NCBI RefSeq assembly: GCF_001571225.1
Contig: NZ_BCTJ01000004.1
Location: 124,001 to 188,000, forward strand
DNA length: 64,000 nucleotides
Direction: 5' to 3'
Origin: Hydrogenophaga palleronii NBRC 102513
GTDB taxonomy: Bacteria; Pseudomonadota; Gammaproteobacteria; Burkholderiales; Burkholderiaceae_C
Under the pieces are notes generated by a model. The model saw only the letters and a list, made by a program, of their open reading frames with translations, did not search any database and had not been told where the DNA came from. Position numbers and translations under genes: made by a program. Of the stretch, positions 17,579 to 25,795 are shown piece after piece (positions within the stretch are counted from its first letter, which is position 1; every line of letters begins with the position of its first letter).

Positions 17579-18601
17579 TCAGCGCTTGGCGGCAGACAGG
17601 GCCTGCGCGATCCAGCCGTCAAAGGTCTTCTGGTGCGCCTGGATCCACGCGTCGGTGTGGCGCTCCACATCGGCCGGCTTGTTTTCGCCGTCGCGCATGC
17701 GCAGGTTCTGCGCGTTGATGTCGGCCACGGGCAGGGCCATCACCTCGAACAGGCGGGCCGCTGCCGGGTTCTGCTCGGTGAACTGCTTGTTGGCCACGAT
17801 GCGCTGCGTGTTGAGCACGAAGCCATAGTTCTGGCCGTTGGGCAGCTTGGTGTCGAGCTTGGACTGCTCACCCGGCAGCGAGGAGAACGGCACCTGCAGC
17901 CACACCACTTCCTGGCCGGGACGCAGCACGCCGCTGACCCAGTACGGGGTCCAGGTGTAGTAGAGGACCGGCTGGCCCTGCTTCAGGCGCGTGATGGTGT
18001 CGGCGATCAGCGCGGCGTAGCTGCCCTGCACGTGCGTGACGGTGTCGCGCAGCTTGTAGGCGTCGAGGTGGTGCTCGATCACCGCTTCGCAGCCCCAGCC
18101 CGGGTTGCAGCCGGTGAGGTCGGCCTTGCCGTCGCCGTTGTTGTCGAACAGCTTGGCGATGGCCGGGTCTTTCAACTGGTCGATGCGGGTGATCTTGTGC
18201 GCGTCGGCGGTTTTCTTGTCGATCAGGTAACCCTGTGCCGCGCCTGGCGAGTAGGCGCCCTGGCGGTACAGCTTGGCGTCACCACCGGCGTTCTTGTAGA
18301 AGTCGGCGTGCAGCGGGTCCCAGTGGTCGGCCATGAAGGTGGCGTCGCCGTTGGCGATGGCCACGTGCGCGGTCGGGTACTCCACTTCCTTGATGGGCTG
18401 CACATCGAAGCCCAGCTTGCTCAGCGCGCGCGAGACCAGCAGGGTCTGGAAGGTCTCTTCGGCGATGGAGCTTTGCAGCGGCTGCACCTTGATGCCTTGG
18501 CCGGGCAGGTTCTGTGCGGTGGCGGGACCGCTCAGGGCAAAGGCCATGAGGCCGCTGCCGAGCAGAGTGCGCCACAGACGGGAGGGCTGGAGGGAGGTCA
18601 T
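17579..18601 (-). CDS. proX: Glycine betaine/proline-type ABC transporter binding protein
   Basis: The 340-residue periplasmic binding protein follows proW by 47 bases. It has a signal peptide ending 'GPATAQ' and matches E. coli ProX closely, including '[18 protein letters not shown]' with both disulfide cysteines, the cage tryptophans ('ADHW', 'PGWGCE', 'TWTPYW') and '[15 protein letters not shown]'. It would deliver glycine betaine or similar osmolytes to ProVW. An AAAGGA site lies before the ATG at 18599-18601; the same frame is open far upstream, but that part overlaps proW and is not coding. Confidence 0.95.
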   Translation of the reverse strand: MTSLQPSRLWRTLLGSGLMAFALSGPATAQNLPGQGIKVQPLQSSIAEETFQTLLVSRALSKLGFDVQPIKEVEYPTAHVAIANGDATFMADHWDPLHADFYKNAGGDAKLYRQGAYSPGAAQGYLIDKKTADAHKITRIDQLKDPAIAKLFDNNGDGKADLTGCNPGWGCEAVIEHHLDAYKLRDTVTHVQGSYAALIADTITRLKQGQPVLYYTWTPYWVSGVLRPGQEVVWLQVPFSSLPGEQSKLDTKLPNGQNYGFVLNTQRIVANKQFTEQNPAAARLFEVMALPVADINAQNLRMRDGENKPADVERHTDAWIQAHQKTFDGWIAQALSAAKR

Positions 18602-18648
18602 CGGTTTCCTTTCGATGGTGGGGGAAAAAGCCTGGGCGCGAAGCGCGC

Positions 18649-19935
18649 TCAGGAGGCGGAAATCGGGGTGGCCGGTCCGGTGCGGGACTCGGTGGCCTGG
18701 GCTGCTGCCGCCTTTTTGGCGGGTGCGGGTGCGGGTTCGGGTGCGACCGGTGCGGCGGCGCCGGTGGGCGCTGGCCGCAGCAGGCGCAGCACCAGGCCGG
18801 CCGGGCCTTGTTGCCACCAGTGGCGCGTGCCGCGACCGGGGCGGCCGAGGGCCTGGGTGATGCGGTCGAGTGCGATGGCCAGCAGCACGATGCCCAGGCC
18901 GCCGACGGTGGCCATGCCCATGTCGAGCCGGCCAATGCCGCGCAGCACCATCTGGCCCAGGCCACCGACGGCGATCATCGAGGCGATCACCACCATCGAC
19001 AGCGAGAGCATCAGCGCCTGGTTGATGCCGGCCATGATGGACGGCATGGCCAGCGGCAACTGCACCTTGGTGAGCATCTGCCAGGGCGAGGCGCCGTAAG
19101 CGCGTGCGGCCTCGATCAGGTCGGGGCGCACCTGGCGGATGCCCAGGTCGGTCAGGCGCACCAGCGGTGGCAGCGCGAAGACGATGGTGACGATCACGCC
19201 GGGCACGTTGCCGATGCCGAACAGCATCACCACCGGCACCAGGTACACGAAGGCCGGGGTGGTCTGCATGGCGTCGAGCAGCGGGCGCATCAGGCGCTGC
19301 GTGCGGTCGCTGCTGGCCAACAGAATGCCCAGCGGCAGGCCGATCACGATGCAGAACACCAGCGAGGTCAGCACCAGCGAGAGCGTGATCATGGCCTCGG
19401 GCCAGATGCCCAGCATGGCCACCAGCAGCAGCGAGATCACGGTGCCGATGGCGATGGCGCGGCTGGCGAATTGCCAGGCCAGCAGGCCCATCAGCGCCAC
19501 CATGGCCAGCAGCGGCACGCTCAGCAGCAGCTGCTCGACGCTGGTGAGCGTGGTGTCGATGGGCGCGCGCACGGACTGGAAGAAGGGGCGGAAGTGCTCC
19601 ACCGTCCAGCTCAGGCCTTCGTTGATCCAGCGCTCCACCGGCAGCGAACCGTCCCACAGCTGGCTGATTTGAAAACCGCTGCCGGCAGCATCGGTGCCAG
19701 TCGCCGCATCGGCGCTGGCGGGCGCGTTCAGCCAGTTGTCGACGGAAGCGGCGGTGGAGTCACCCCAGGCGTCGCTGGAGGCGGTGGCGGGCTCGGCGCT
19801 GCCGCCCCAGGGGTCGGCGGCGGGCGTGGTGGTGGCGGCACCACCCCAGGCGTCGGTGGCCTGGGGTGCTGTGTCTGTCGGGGCGTTGCTGGCGGCCTGC
19901 GCCAACGCGGCGTTGTCGTTGTTGTTGTCGTTCAT
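18649..19935 (-). CDS. proW: Glycine betaine/proline ABC transporter permease with extended N-terminus
   Basis: The 428-residue inner-membrane subunit has the BPD-transporter core with '[20 protein letters not shown]' (EAA loop) and '[20 protein letters not shown]'. The first 80 or so residues are hydrophilic and low in complexity, with three DxWG units ('DAWGG', 'DPWGG', 'DAWGD') rich in Ala/Thr, longer than and unlike the E. coli ProW tail. The C-terminus is another Ala/Pro-rich tail. It sits between proV (38 bases upstream) and proX, and works with both. Confidence 0.94.
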   Translation of the reverse strand: MNDNNNDNAALAQAASNAPTDTAPQATDAWGGAATTTPAADPWGGSAEPATASSDAWGDSTAASVDNWLNAPASADAATGTDAAGSGFQISQLWDGSLPVERWINEGLSWTVEHFRPFFQSVRAPIDTTLTSVEQLLLSVPLLAMVALMGLLAWQFASRAIAIGTVISLLLVAMLGIWPEAMITLSLVLTSLVFCIVIGLPLGILLASSDRTQRLMRPLLDAMQTTPAFVYLVPVVMLFGIGNVPGVIVTIVFALPPLVRLTDLGIRQVRPDLIEAARAYGASPWQMLTKVQLPLAMPSIMAGINQALMLSLSMVVIASMIAVGGLGQMVLRGIGRLDMGMATVGGLGIVLLAIALDRITQALGRPGRGTRHWWQQGPAGLVLRLLRPAPTGAAAPVAPEPAPAPAKKAAAAQATESRTGPATPISAS

Positions 19936-19973
19936 GGGTGCTCGTCTTTCCTGTGCGTTCGGTGAGGTACGGG

Positions 19974-21173
19974 TCAGGCCGCGGCGCGGTCGAGAAACTT
20001 CAGCAGCGTGTTCTTACTGATGGCGCCGCGGTAGCGCCCGTCAACGTCCACCACCGGCAGCGGGTAGGGCGCTTGCGCGGCCTGGCCGAACAGGTCGGCC
20101 ACCGGGTGGGCCGCTTCCACCACCTGCACGTCGGGCAGGTAGGCGCGCGCCAGGCCCAGCGGTCCGTCGTGGTCCTGCAGCGCGTGGCGCAGCGAGTCGG
20201 CAGACACCATGCCCAGGTAACGCTGATCGGGGCTGACGACGTAGGCCCAGTCGCGGTCTTTTTCTTCCAGCATGCGCAGCGCGGCACGTGCACCCTTGTG
20301 CGGGTGCTCGGCCACCACCACCTGCGTCTGGCGCGCGATGTCGCCGGCCTTGAACACGGCAGCGGCATCGACGCCGCGCACGAAGTTGCGCACGTAGTCG
20401 TCGGCCGGCTGGCGCAGGATGTCTTCGGGGGTGCCGACCTGCACCACATGGCCGTCCTTCATGATGGCGATGCGGTCACCGATGCGCATGGCCTCGTCGA
20501 GGTCGTGCGAGATGAAGACGATGGTGCGGCGCTTGACCTGCTGCAGGCGCACCAGCTCGCTCTGCATCTCGGTGCGGATGATCGGGTCGAGCGCGGAGAA
20601 GGCCTCGTCCATCAGCAGGATGGACGGGTCGGACGCCAGCGCACGCGCCAGGCCCACACGCTGCTGCATGCCGCCCGAGAGCTCGTCCGGGTAACTGTCG
20701 CCCCAGCCCGCCAGGCCCACCTGTTCCAGCGCCAGATCGGCCTGGGCCAGCCGCAGCTCAGGCTTGACGCCCGCCAGTTCGAGGCCGAAAGCGGTGTTGT
20801 CGCGCACCGTCATGTGCGGCATCAGCGCGAAGGACTGGAACACCATGCTGATGTCCTTGCGGCGCAGGCTGCGCAGCGCGGCGTCGGACAGGTCGTTGAT
20901 GTTCTCGCCGTCGATCAGGATGCGGCCGGCCGTGGGTTCGATCAGCCGGTTGAGCAGCCGCACCAGGGTGGACTTGCCCGAACCCGAGAGGCCCATGATG
21001 ACGAAGATCTCGCCGGCCTGGATGTCCATGTCGGCGTCGAAGACCCCGATGGACTGGCCGGTCTCGGCCAGGATTTCCTGCTTGGACCGGCCTTCGCGAA
21101 CGAGTTTGAGCGCGGTGTCGGGCTGGTCTCCGAACACCTTGAAGACGTGTTCGATGCGGATGTGTTTTGCCAT
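19974..21173 (-). CDS. proV: Glycine betaine/proline ABC transporter ATP-binding protein
   Basis: The 399-residue ATPase shows Walker A '[14 protein letters not shown]', signature '[17 protein letters not shown]', Walker B '[13 protein letters not shown]' and the switch His in '[11 protein letters not shown]'. After residue 270 come two CBS motifs (for example '[12 protein letters not shown]' and '[14 protein letters not shown]'), which in OpuA/ProV-type ATPases sense ionic strength. The ATG at 21171-21173 has AGGAGG upstream; an in-frame extension to 21311 is not needed. First gene of proVWXX, transcribed from a promoter near 21490. Confidence 0.96.
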   Translation of the reverse strand: MAKHIRIEHVFKVFGDQPDTALKLVREGRSKQEILAETGQSIGVFDADMDIQAGEIFVIMGLSGSGKSTLVRLLNRLIEPTAGRILIDGENINDLSDAALRSLRRKDISMVFQSFALMPHMTVRDNTAFGLELAGVKPELRLAQADLALEQVGLAGWGDSYPDELSGGMQQRVGLARALASDPSILLMDEAFSALDPIIRTEMQSELVRLQQVKRRTIVFISHDLDEAMRIGDRIAIMKDGHVVQVGTPEDILRQPADDYVRNFVRGVDAAAVFKAGDIARQTQVVVAEHPHKGARAALRMLEEKDRDWAYVVSPDQRYLGMVSADSLRHALQDHDGPLGLARAYLPDVQVVEAAHPVADLFGQAAQAPYPLPVVDVDGRYRGAISKNTLLKFLDRAAA

Positions 21174-21599
21174 GTGCGTGCTGCCTCCTGTGCAAGTTGC
21201 AAGGCACCGCAAACGGTCTTGAACGGGTGGGGCACGCGTGTCCCCCAGCGAGTCAACAAGACCGCAGACAGACACTGACAGCGACGAATCGGCAAACCCA
21301 GCGCCTGCCATCGCACCGGCCCATGTAGCGGGCCCGGTCTAGGGGGCTGGCACGGGTGCGGGTGTGACGCGGCGTCGAGGCCGGAAGACCGGCCGTTGAA
21401 ACTCTGTGCCGCGACGGGATGCAGGGTGATCCGCGAGTAGCACATGAGCGCCACCGGTTCGTTGGACCGATGACTGAAAGGCCGCGATTATAACTTTTGC
21501 GTCTGGTTACCCGAAGCCAGATGCAATTTGGACGCAGGAGCCGCGCAAAAAGTGGACTGCTCGCGGCTCGGCATGTGCGTTGCTTCGGATGTTCGGATT
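21174..21599 (-). promoter_or_regulatory. 426-base leader and promoter region of proV
   Basis: No credible gene is seen here. On the minus strand a perfect TATAAT (21492-21487) would start transcription near 21480, giving a leader of about 300 bases before proV. An inverted repeat, TCTGGTT-N6-AGCCAGA with one mismatch (21502-21521), overlaps the -35 position. Nearer the gene a near-palindrome lies around GGGCACGCGTGTCCC (about 21229-21245). No known riboswitch was recognised. The far end also holds the 3' flank of allA (stop at 21600). Confidence 0.55.
21487..21521 (-). promoter_or_regulatory. Sigma-70 type promoter with overlapping dyad for proV
   Basis: The -10 hexamer is a consensus TATAAT read on the minus strand at 21492-21487. 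The -35 region is poor (TTCGGG at 21515-21510), and an imperfect dyad, arms TCTGGTT and AGCCAGA, straddles it. A weak -35 with a dyad suggests control by an activator or repressor; for proU-type operons this would be osmotic control (inference). Confidence 0.5.
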
Positions 21600-22088
21600 T
21601 CACCAGTGCACTTCGATGATGTCGCTCAGTGCCGCCTCTTCCAGGTTGTGTCCCTCGCCGCCGCGGTCCACCACCAGGAAGTCGCTGATCTCGCCGAGCG
21701 CCAGCAATGGATGGTGCCAGACGTTGCGGCTGTAGTTCACCCCCTGCCAGCCCTGCGTGATGAAGGCCTGCAGCCGTCCGGGCCGACCGCCATCATCGGG
21801 CGCCACCACCACCACGTAGCTCCGCCCCGTCAGGGGAATGAAAGCCTGCGAACCCAGCGGATGGCGTTCCATCAGGCTCAGCCGCAGCGGGAGCGAACGG
21901 GGCTGGGCGCGGAACAGGTTGACGATGGGCCGGCCGCCGTCGGCCAGTGTGTCGATCTCGGCCAGGTCGTGGAAGCGCCGTGTGGTACCGCCGTTGATGT
22001 CGAACTGGCGCGCTCCGTCGAGCTCGATCACCTGCCCGAAGGGTGCGAAGGCCTCGCGCGTCAGGGCGCGCGCGTGCAGCACGTTCAT
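21600..22088 (-). CDS. allA: Ureidoglycolate lyase family protein
   Basis: The 162-residue protein matches AllA: '[17 protein letters not shown]', '[13 protein letters not shown]', '[20 protein letters not shown]' and '[16 protein letters not shown]'. AllA splits ureidoglycolate into glyoxylate and urea at the end of allantoin breakdown. Here it closes an operon of acyl-CoA type genes with no other clear purine genes, so either it serves a different hydroxy- or ureido-acid, or the operon degrades an N-containing acid. Its start overlaps the upstream gene's end by four bases. Confidence 0.88.
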   Translation of the reverse strand: MNVLHARALTREAFAPFGQVIELDGARQFDINGGTTRRFHDLAEIDTLADGGRPIVNLFRAQPRSLPLRLSLMERHPLGSQAFIPLTGRSYVVVVAPDDGGRPGRLQAFITQGWQGVNYSRNVWHHPLLALGEISDFLVVDRGGEGHNLEEAALSDIIEVHW

Positions 22089-22429
22089 GTGGCCCGCTGC
22101 AGTGGTGCGAGCCGCTGGCGGTAGAAGTTGCTCACGTGTGGCGTGAATTCCATGAAGCCCTTGACGGCGTGGAACTCGGGCGTGTCGTACACCCAGTCGC
22201 CTGCCACCTCGTAGATGGCGCAGTACTTGGGCCCGTCTTCCAGCGACACGAAGCGGCGCGCCGACAGCCAGCCGGGGCAGGCTAGAAGCGCGGGCAGGTG
22301 CACGGTGTCATACCAATGGTTGAAGGCCCCCTCATGCTCGAGTGCAATGTCCACGCGCACCACGTGCAGCACCGGCGTGCCGGTGGTCACGCCATCGGGC
22401 AGGTGGGGGGACACCGTGTTGATGTTCAT
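22085..22429 (-). CDS. Small dimeric alpha/beta-barrel-like protein, function unknown
   Basis: The 114-residue protein resembles small ferredoxin-like barrel proteins (the fold of antibiotic monooxygenases and EthD): '[20 protein letters not shown]' then '[20 protein letters not shown]' and '[20 protein letters not shown]'. The pattern 'FNxWYDTxHLP' is typical of this group. Its catalytic role, if any, is unknown. It overlaps the genes on both sides by four bases (with the hot-dog gene upstream and allA downstream), so it is firmly part of the operon. Confidence 0.75.
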   Translation of the reverse strand: MNINTVSPHLPDGVTTGTPVLHVVRVDIALEHEGAFNHWYDTVHLPALLACPGWLSARRFVSLEDGPKYCAIYEVAGDWVYDTPEFHAVKGFMEFTPHVSNFYRQRLAPLQRAT

Positions 22430-22875
22430 GCCGAAGGGGCCTCGGTCTTGGGCTTGACGCGAGGGAATTTGAGCGTGGCCTCGGCCTTGAGGACCTCCTT
22501 GCCTTCTTCATTGCTGGCGCTGGCCTGCCAGGTCACGGTGCGCGTTTCGGCGTTCATCTCGTGGATCCAGACCCGAAAGGCGATGGTGTCGCCGTAGAAC
22601 ACCGGGCCGGTGAACCAGAAGCGGTCTTCGATCGACACGCCCAGTGTGCCCGCGAGTTCGGCCGTCAGCACGTTGGTGCAGATGCCCGCCACCATGATGC
22701 CCGGCGCAAGCCGGCGACCGAAGCGCGTCGTCTCGGCATAGGAGTCGTCCACGTGCACCGGGCCGAAGTCGCCCGTGGCTGCGATGTAAAGGGCGCCGTC
22801 GGCCTCGGTGATGGTCTTGCTCACCGACACCTCGTCGCCAACGTGCAGGCTGTCGAAGGGTTTGAGGTCGTACAT
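22426..22875 (-). CDS. MaoC-like hot-dog dehydratase/hydratase, catalytic type
   Basis: The 149-residue protein has a hydratase-2 motif: 'AATGDFGPVHVDDSYAETT', with the catalytic Asp and His in place, followed by 'RRLAPGIMVAGICTNVL'. Enzymes of this type hydrate trans-2-enoyl-CoAs with R stereochemistry. The ATG at 22873-22875 is chosen; the in-frame extension to 22947 overlaps the upstream gene and lacks homology. It lies two bases after the sister hot-dog gene, and the pair probably forms a heterodimer. Confidence 0.85.
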   Translation of the reverse strand: MYDLKPFDSLHVGDEVSVSKTITEADGALYIAATGDFGPVHVDDSYAETTRFGRRLAPGIMVAGICTNVLTAELAGTLGVSIEDRFWFTGPVFYGDTIAFRVWIHEMNAETRTVTWQASASNEEGKEVLKAEATLKFPRVKPKTEAPSA

Positions 22876-22877
22876 GT

Positions 22878-23279
22878 TCAGCCTGCCTTGACAGGGACCA
22901 TGCGAGCGGTGCCCAACGCCATGGCATCGCCGCCCGCAATGGCGCACCGCAGGGCGCAGGTGATGCCTCCGGCATCGGCGGCGGTCACCTCGACGAGCGC
23001 CTCGACCGTCTGACCGACCTGCAACGGTGCGAGAAAGTCGATCGACAGGCCCGCCAGGCGCCAGTCGGGGCCGGCCAGTCTGTTGAGCGCCGTCGTGGCC
23101 AGTGCCACACCGTTGAGTTCAAAAGCCAGCATCTGCTCGAAGCCGGCGGCGCGGGCGGCGCGTTGGTCGACATAGAGCGGCGCGAGGTTGCCGCTGATGC
23201 CGGTGTACATGGCCTGCTCGGCCACGGTGAGTGTTTTGCGGAACGACATCTTGTCGCCGACTTTGAGAGGATTGCTCAT
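22878..23279 (-). CDS. MaoC-like hot-dog protein without hydratase residues, probable partner subunit
   Basis: The 133-residue hot-dog protein aligns with its neighbour, but the motif reads 'GISGNLAPLYVDQRAARAAG': the Asp and His of the catalytic pair are Asn and Tyr. 'FEQMLAFELNGVALATTALN' follows. Such non-catalytic halves occur in heterodimeric hydratases (for example mycobacterial HadA with HadB), where they hold the acyl chain. It comes 123 bases after the acyl-CoA dehydrogenase gene, with a palindromic element in between. Confidence 0.8.
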   Translation of the reverse strand: MSNPLKVGDKMSFRKTLTVAEQAMYTGISGNLAPLYVDQRAARAAGFEQMLAFELNGVALATTALNRLAGPDWRLAGLSIDFLAPLQVGQTVEALVEVTAADAGGITCALRCAIAGGDAMALGTARMVPVKAG

Positions 23280-23324
23280 GACAGTTCCAGGTTGGGATGC
23301 AGGTGGTGTGACGCCGTCGAATCC

Positions 23325-23369
23325 GGGGCTCCCGAGGAACCGGCTTTGCCGGGCCTCTGGGAGCGCCCC
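23325..23369. repeat. Extragenic palindromic element (REP-like)
   Basis: In the 123-base gap between the dehydrogenase and hot-dog genes, GGGGCTCCCGAGG (23325-23337) pairs with CCTCTGGGAGCGCCCC (23354-23369) with two one-base bulges. Inside it CCGGC-TTT-GCCGG forms a perfect stem. A second GC-rich segment with GGGTGAGGTGACCC (about 23375-23388) follows. The form is that of a short dispersed extragenic palindrome; only one copy was seen in this window. Confidence 0.55.
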
Positions 23370-23402
23370 TCTTGGGGTGAGGTGACCCAGGCGCTTCGGG
23401 GG

Positions 23403-24566
23403 TTACAAGGTCAGGCCGCGTTTGATGACGCTGCGCGCGATCAGCATGCGGTGGATCTCGGAGGTGCCGTCGTAGATGCGGGTCACGCGGCTGTCGCGAT
23501 AGATGCGTTCCAGAGGCAGCTCTTTGGTGAAGCCCATGCCGCCGAACACCTGGATGCCGCGATCGGCCACACGGCCAAGCATCTCGGAGGCATAGAGCTT
23601 GACCATCGACACCTTGTCGCGGCAGTCGATCTCCTGGTCGAGTTCCCAGGCGGTGTTGAGCACCATCATGCGGGTGGCGAAGATCTCGGTGGCCGAGTCC
23701 GCGATCATCTGCTGGACCATCTGGAAGTCGCCAATGGGCTGGCCGAACTGCTTGCGGTCGTTGGCGTGGTTGCGCATCAGCTCCAGCACGCGCTGCGCCA
23801 TACCGACGGCACGCGCGCCGATGTGCGCCAGGCGGATGCCCGAGACGCTGTTCATGATCAGCTTGAAGCCTTCGCCCACCTCGCCCATCACGGCGTCGGC
23901 CGGGATGCGGCAGTTCTCGAACACGAGTTCGGCGTGGCCGTAACCGCGGTGCCCCATCATTGGTTGCACGCTGGTCACTTCGAAACCGGGCGTGCCCTTG
24001 TCCACCAAGAACAGCGAGATGCCGCCGCGCGCGCGCTTGTCCTTGTCGTGGACGGCCATCACGATGACGTAGTCGGCGATGTCGCCGTCGCTGATGAAGT
24101 GCTTGCGGCCATTGAGCACCCAGTGGTCACCGTCCAGCGTGGCGGTGGTGCTGATGGCCGCGGCGTCGGAGCCGGCACCGGGTTCGGTGATGGCCATGGC
24201 GCAGATCTTCTCACCGCTCACCGTGGGCAGCAGGTACTTGTCGCGCTGCGAGCCCTTGCAGGCCAGCAGCATGGGATAGACCTGGCCGAAGATGCGGCGG
24301 ATCAGCGCGTCGGAGGTCTTGCCCAGTTCTTCTTCCACCAGGCACATCGCGACATGGCTCAGCCCGCCACCGCCCGTGTCCTCCGGCATGTTCATGGCGA
24401 ACAGGCCGAGTTCCTGGGCCTGCTGGCGCACGCGCTTCAAGGCGTCGGGTGGCACGCGGCCCAGGGTCTCGGTTTCGTTTTCGAGCGGCTGGACCTCCTG
24501 GGTGACGAAGCGGCGCACGGTGTCCAGCAGCAGCTGGATTTCGGAAGGAACGGTGTAGTCAAACAT
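23403..24566 (-). CDS. Acyl-CoA dehydrogenase
   Basis: The 387-residue flavoenzyme oxidises an acyl-CoA to the 2-enoyl-CoA. Motifs: 'ICAMAITEPGAGSDAAAIST' (FAD/substrate binding), 'FGQPIGDFQMVQQMIAD', 'GIQVFGGMGFTKELPLERIY' and 'RDSRVTRIYDGTSEIHRMLI', where the Glu region near the C-terminus holds the likely catalytic base site (Tyr-Asp-Gly-Thr-Ser-Glu). The ATG at 24564-24566 is preferred to one 22 codons upstream. With the CoA-transferases before it and hot-dog hydratases after it, it fits a beta-oxidation-like route for an activated acid. Confidence 0.93.
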   Translation of the reverse strand: MFDYTVPSEIQLLLDTVRRFVTQEVQPLENETETLGRVPPDALKRVRQQAQELGLFAMNMPEDTGGGGLSHVAMCLVEEELGKTSDALIRRIFGQVYPMLLACKGSQRDKYLLPTVSGEKICAMAITEPGAGSDAAAISTTATLDGDHWVLNGRKHFISDGDIADYVIVMAVHDKDKRARGGISLFLVDKGTPGFEVTSVQPMMGHRGYGHAELVFENCRIPADAVMGEVGEGFKLIMNSVSGIRLAHIGARAVGMAQRVLELMRNHANDRKQFGQPIGDFQMVQQMIADSATEIFATRMMVLNTAWELDQEIDCRDKVSMVKLYASEMLGRVADRGIQVFGGMGFTKELPLERIYRDSRVTRIYDGTSEIHRMLIARSVIKRGLTL

Positions 24567-24588
24567 GGTGGAACGGTGGTGGGAGGTA

Positions 24589-25785
24589 TCAGGAACGGGA
24601 GGAAGGCATGCCGATGACGCCGGCGTCGGCAAGCGCGCGGCACTCGGCTTCGCTCAGGCCGAGGCGTTGCAGCACGGCCTGGCTGTCCTGGCCGGCGTGA
24701 AATGGCATGGACCGGTAGGCGGGAAGCTGGCCGTCGTAGCGCAAGGGGTGGTTCACGAGCAGCGCTGTGCCGCCGCCAGGGACCTCGATTTCGCGGAAGG
24801 CTTCGTTGTGTCGGGCTTGCGGGTCCTGCAGCAGGTCGTCGTAGTTGCGCACGCGCTCGTGCCAGATGCCGTGGGCATCGAACACCGGCGAGAGGTCTGC
24901 GAAGTGACGTGTGCACAGCTCTTCGGCCACGGCCTGTGCGTAGCGGTCGCGCTCGGCGTAGCGGTCGATGCCTTGCAGGGCGCGCAGGGCATCGCTGTCG
25001 AGCGCGGTCGCGAGCTTCACCGGGTCGTTCATGGACAGCACCACATGGCCTTCGGCCAGTGGATACAGGCCGTATGGCGCATCGTGGTACCAACTGCCGA
25101 CGTGGCGGTCTCGCGTGAATACATCCGGCCGGTTCTTCACGGCGTAGTACTTGGTCAGCGCCTCGGTCTGCAGGTCGATGCCGGCGGCGAAAAGGCTGCT
25201 CTCGACCAGCGTACCTTCACCGGTCTGCAGGCGCCGCACATAGGCGCCAAGGATGCCCATGGCCAGCAGCGCGCCACCGTGCTGGTCGACCACCGCGGCG
25301 CCCACGTTGGACGGGCCCTGTTTGCCGCCGCCGGTGGCCGCAATCAGGCCCGAGCGTGCCTGCATCAGCAAATCCTGACCGGGGCGTGAAGCCGCTGGGC
25401 CGGTGCGACCCAGGCCGCTGGCCGAAGCCAGCACCAGCGTGGGTTTGCGCTGGCGCAGCATGTCGAAACCCAGGCCGAGGCGGTCGAGAACGCCTGGGCG
25501 GAAGTTCTCGATCACCACATCGGCCTCGTCGATCAGGCGCAGCACGAGGTCGCGGCCTTCGGCCTGCTTGAGGTCCACCGCGAGACTCTCCGTGTTGCGG
25601 TTGGCGGACAGCAGGAACGCGCTCACGCCGTTGACCCAGGAGTTGCCGCCGGACCAGTGGCGCTCGAACGCGCCTTGCAGCGGTTCGATCTTCACCACCT
25701 CGGCGCCCATGTCGGCGAGGTACTGCGCGCAGGCCGGGCCCTGCAGGTAGTGGCAGAAGCTGACCACTTTCATCTTCAGTTGCAT
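24589..25785 (-). CDS. CaiB/BaiF-type CoA-transferase (family III), copy 2
   Basis: The 398-residue protein moves CoA between carboxylic acids. Landmarks are 'FCHYLQGPACAQYLADMGAE', 'VVKIEPLQGAFERHW', 'DVVIENFRPGVLDRLGLGFD' and 'GRTGPAASRPGQDLLMQA'. The conserved catalytic Asp is in 'AVVDQHGGALLAMGILGAYV'. A GAGGA site precedes the ATG. It lies 10 bases after the other CoA-transferase, to which it is clearly related, and 22 bases before the dehydrogenase. Confidence 0.92.
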   Translation of the reverse strand: MQLKMKVVSFCHYLQGPACAQYLADMGAEVVKIEPLQGAFERHWSGGNSWVNGVSAFLLSANRNTESLAVDLKQAEGRDLVLRLIDEADVVIENFRPGVLDRLGLGFDMLRQRKPTLVLASASGLGRTGPAASRPGQDLLMQARSGLIAATGGGKQGPSNVGAAVVDQHGGALLAMGILGAYVRRLQTGEGTLVESSLFAAGIDLQTEALTKYYAVKNRPDVFTRDRHVGSWYHDAPYGLYPLAEGHVVLSMNDPVKLATALDSDALRALQGIDRYAERDRYAQAVAEELCTRHFADLSPVFDAHGIWHERVRNYDDLLQDPQARHNEAFREIEVPGGGTALLVNHPLRYDGQLPAYRSMPFHAGQDSQAVLQRLGLSEAECRALADAGVIGMPSSRS

Positions 25786-25795
25786 GGTGCGTTCC

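Noticed and set aside
18602..19657. Upstream extension of the first proX frame
   Set aside because: It overlaps proW in another frame, is Ala/Arg/His-rich, and a signal peptide with its own ribosome site starts at 18601.
21174..21480. Known riboswitch in the proV leader
   Set aside because: No consensus of a riboswitch class I know could be matched; left as an unexplained leader.
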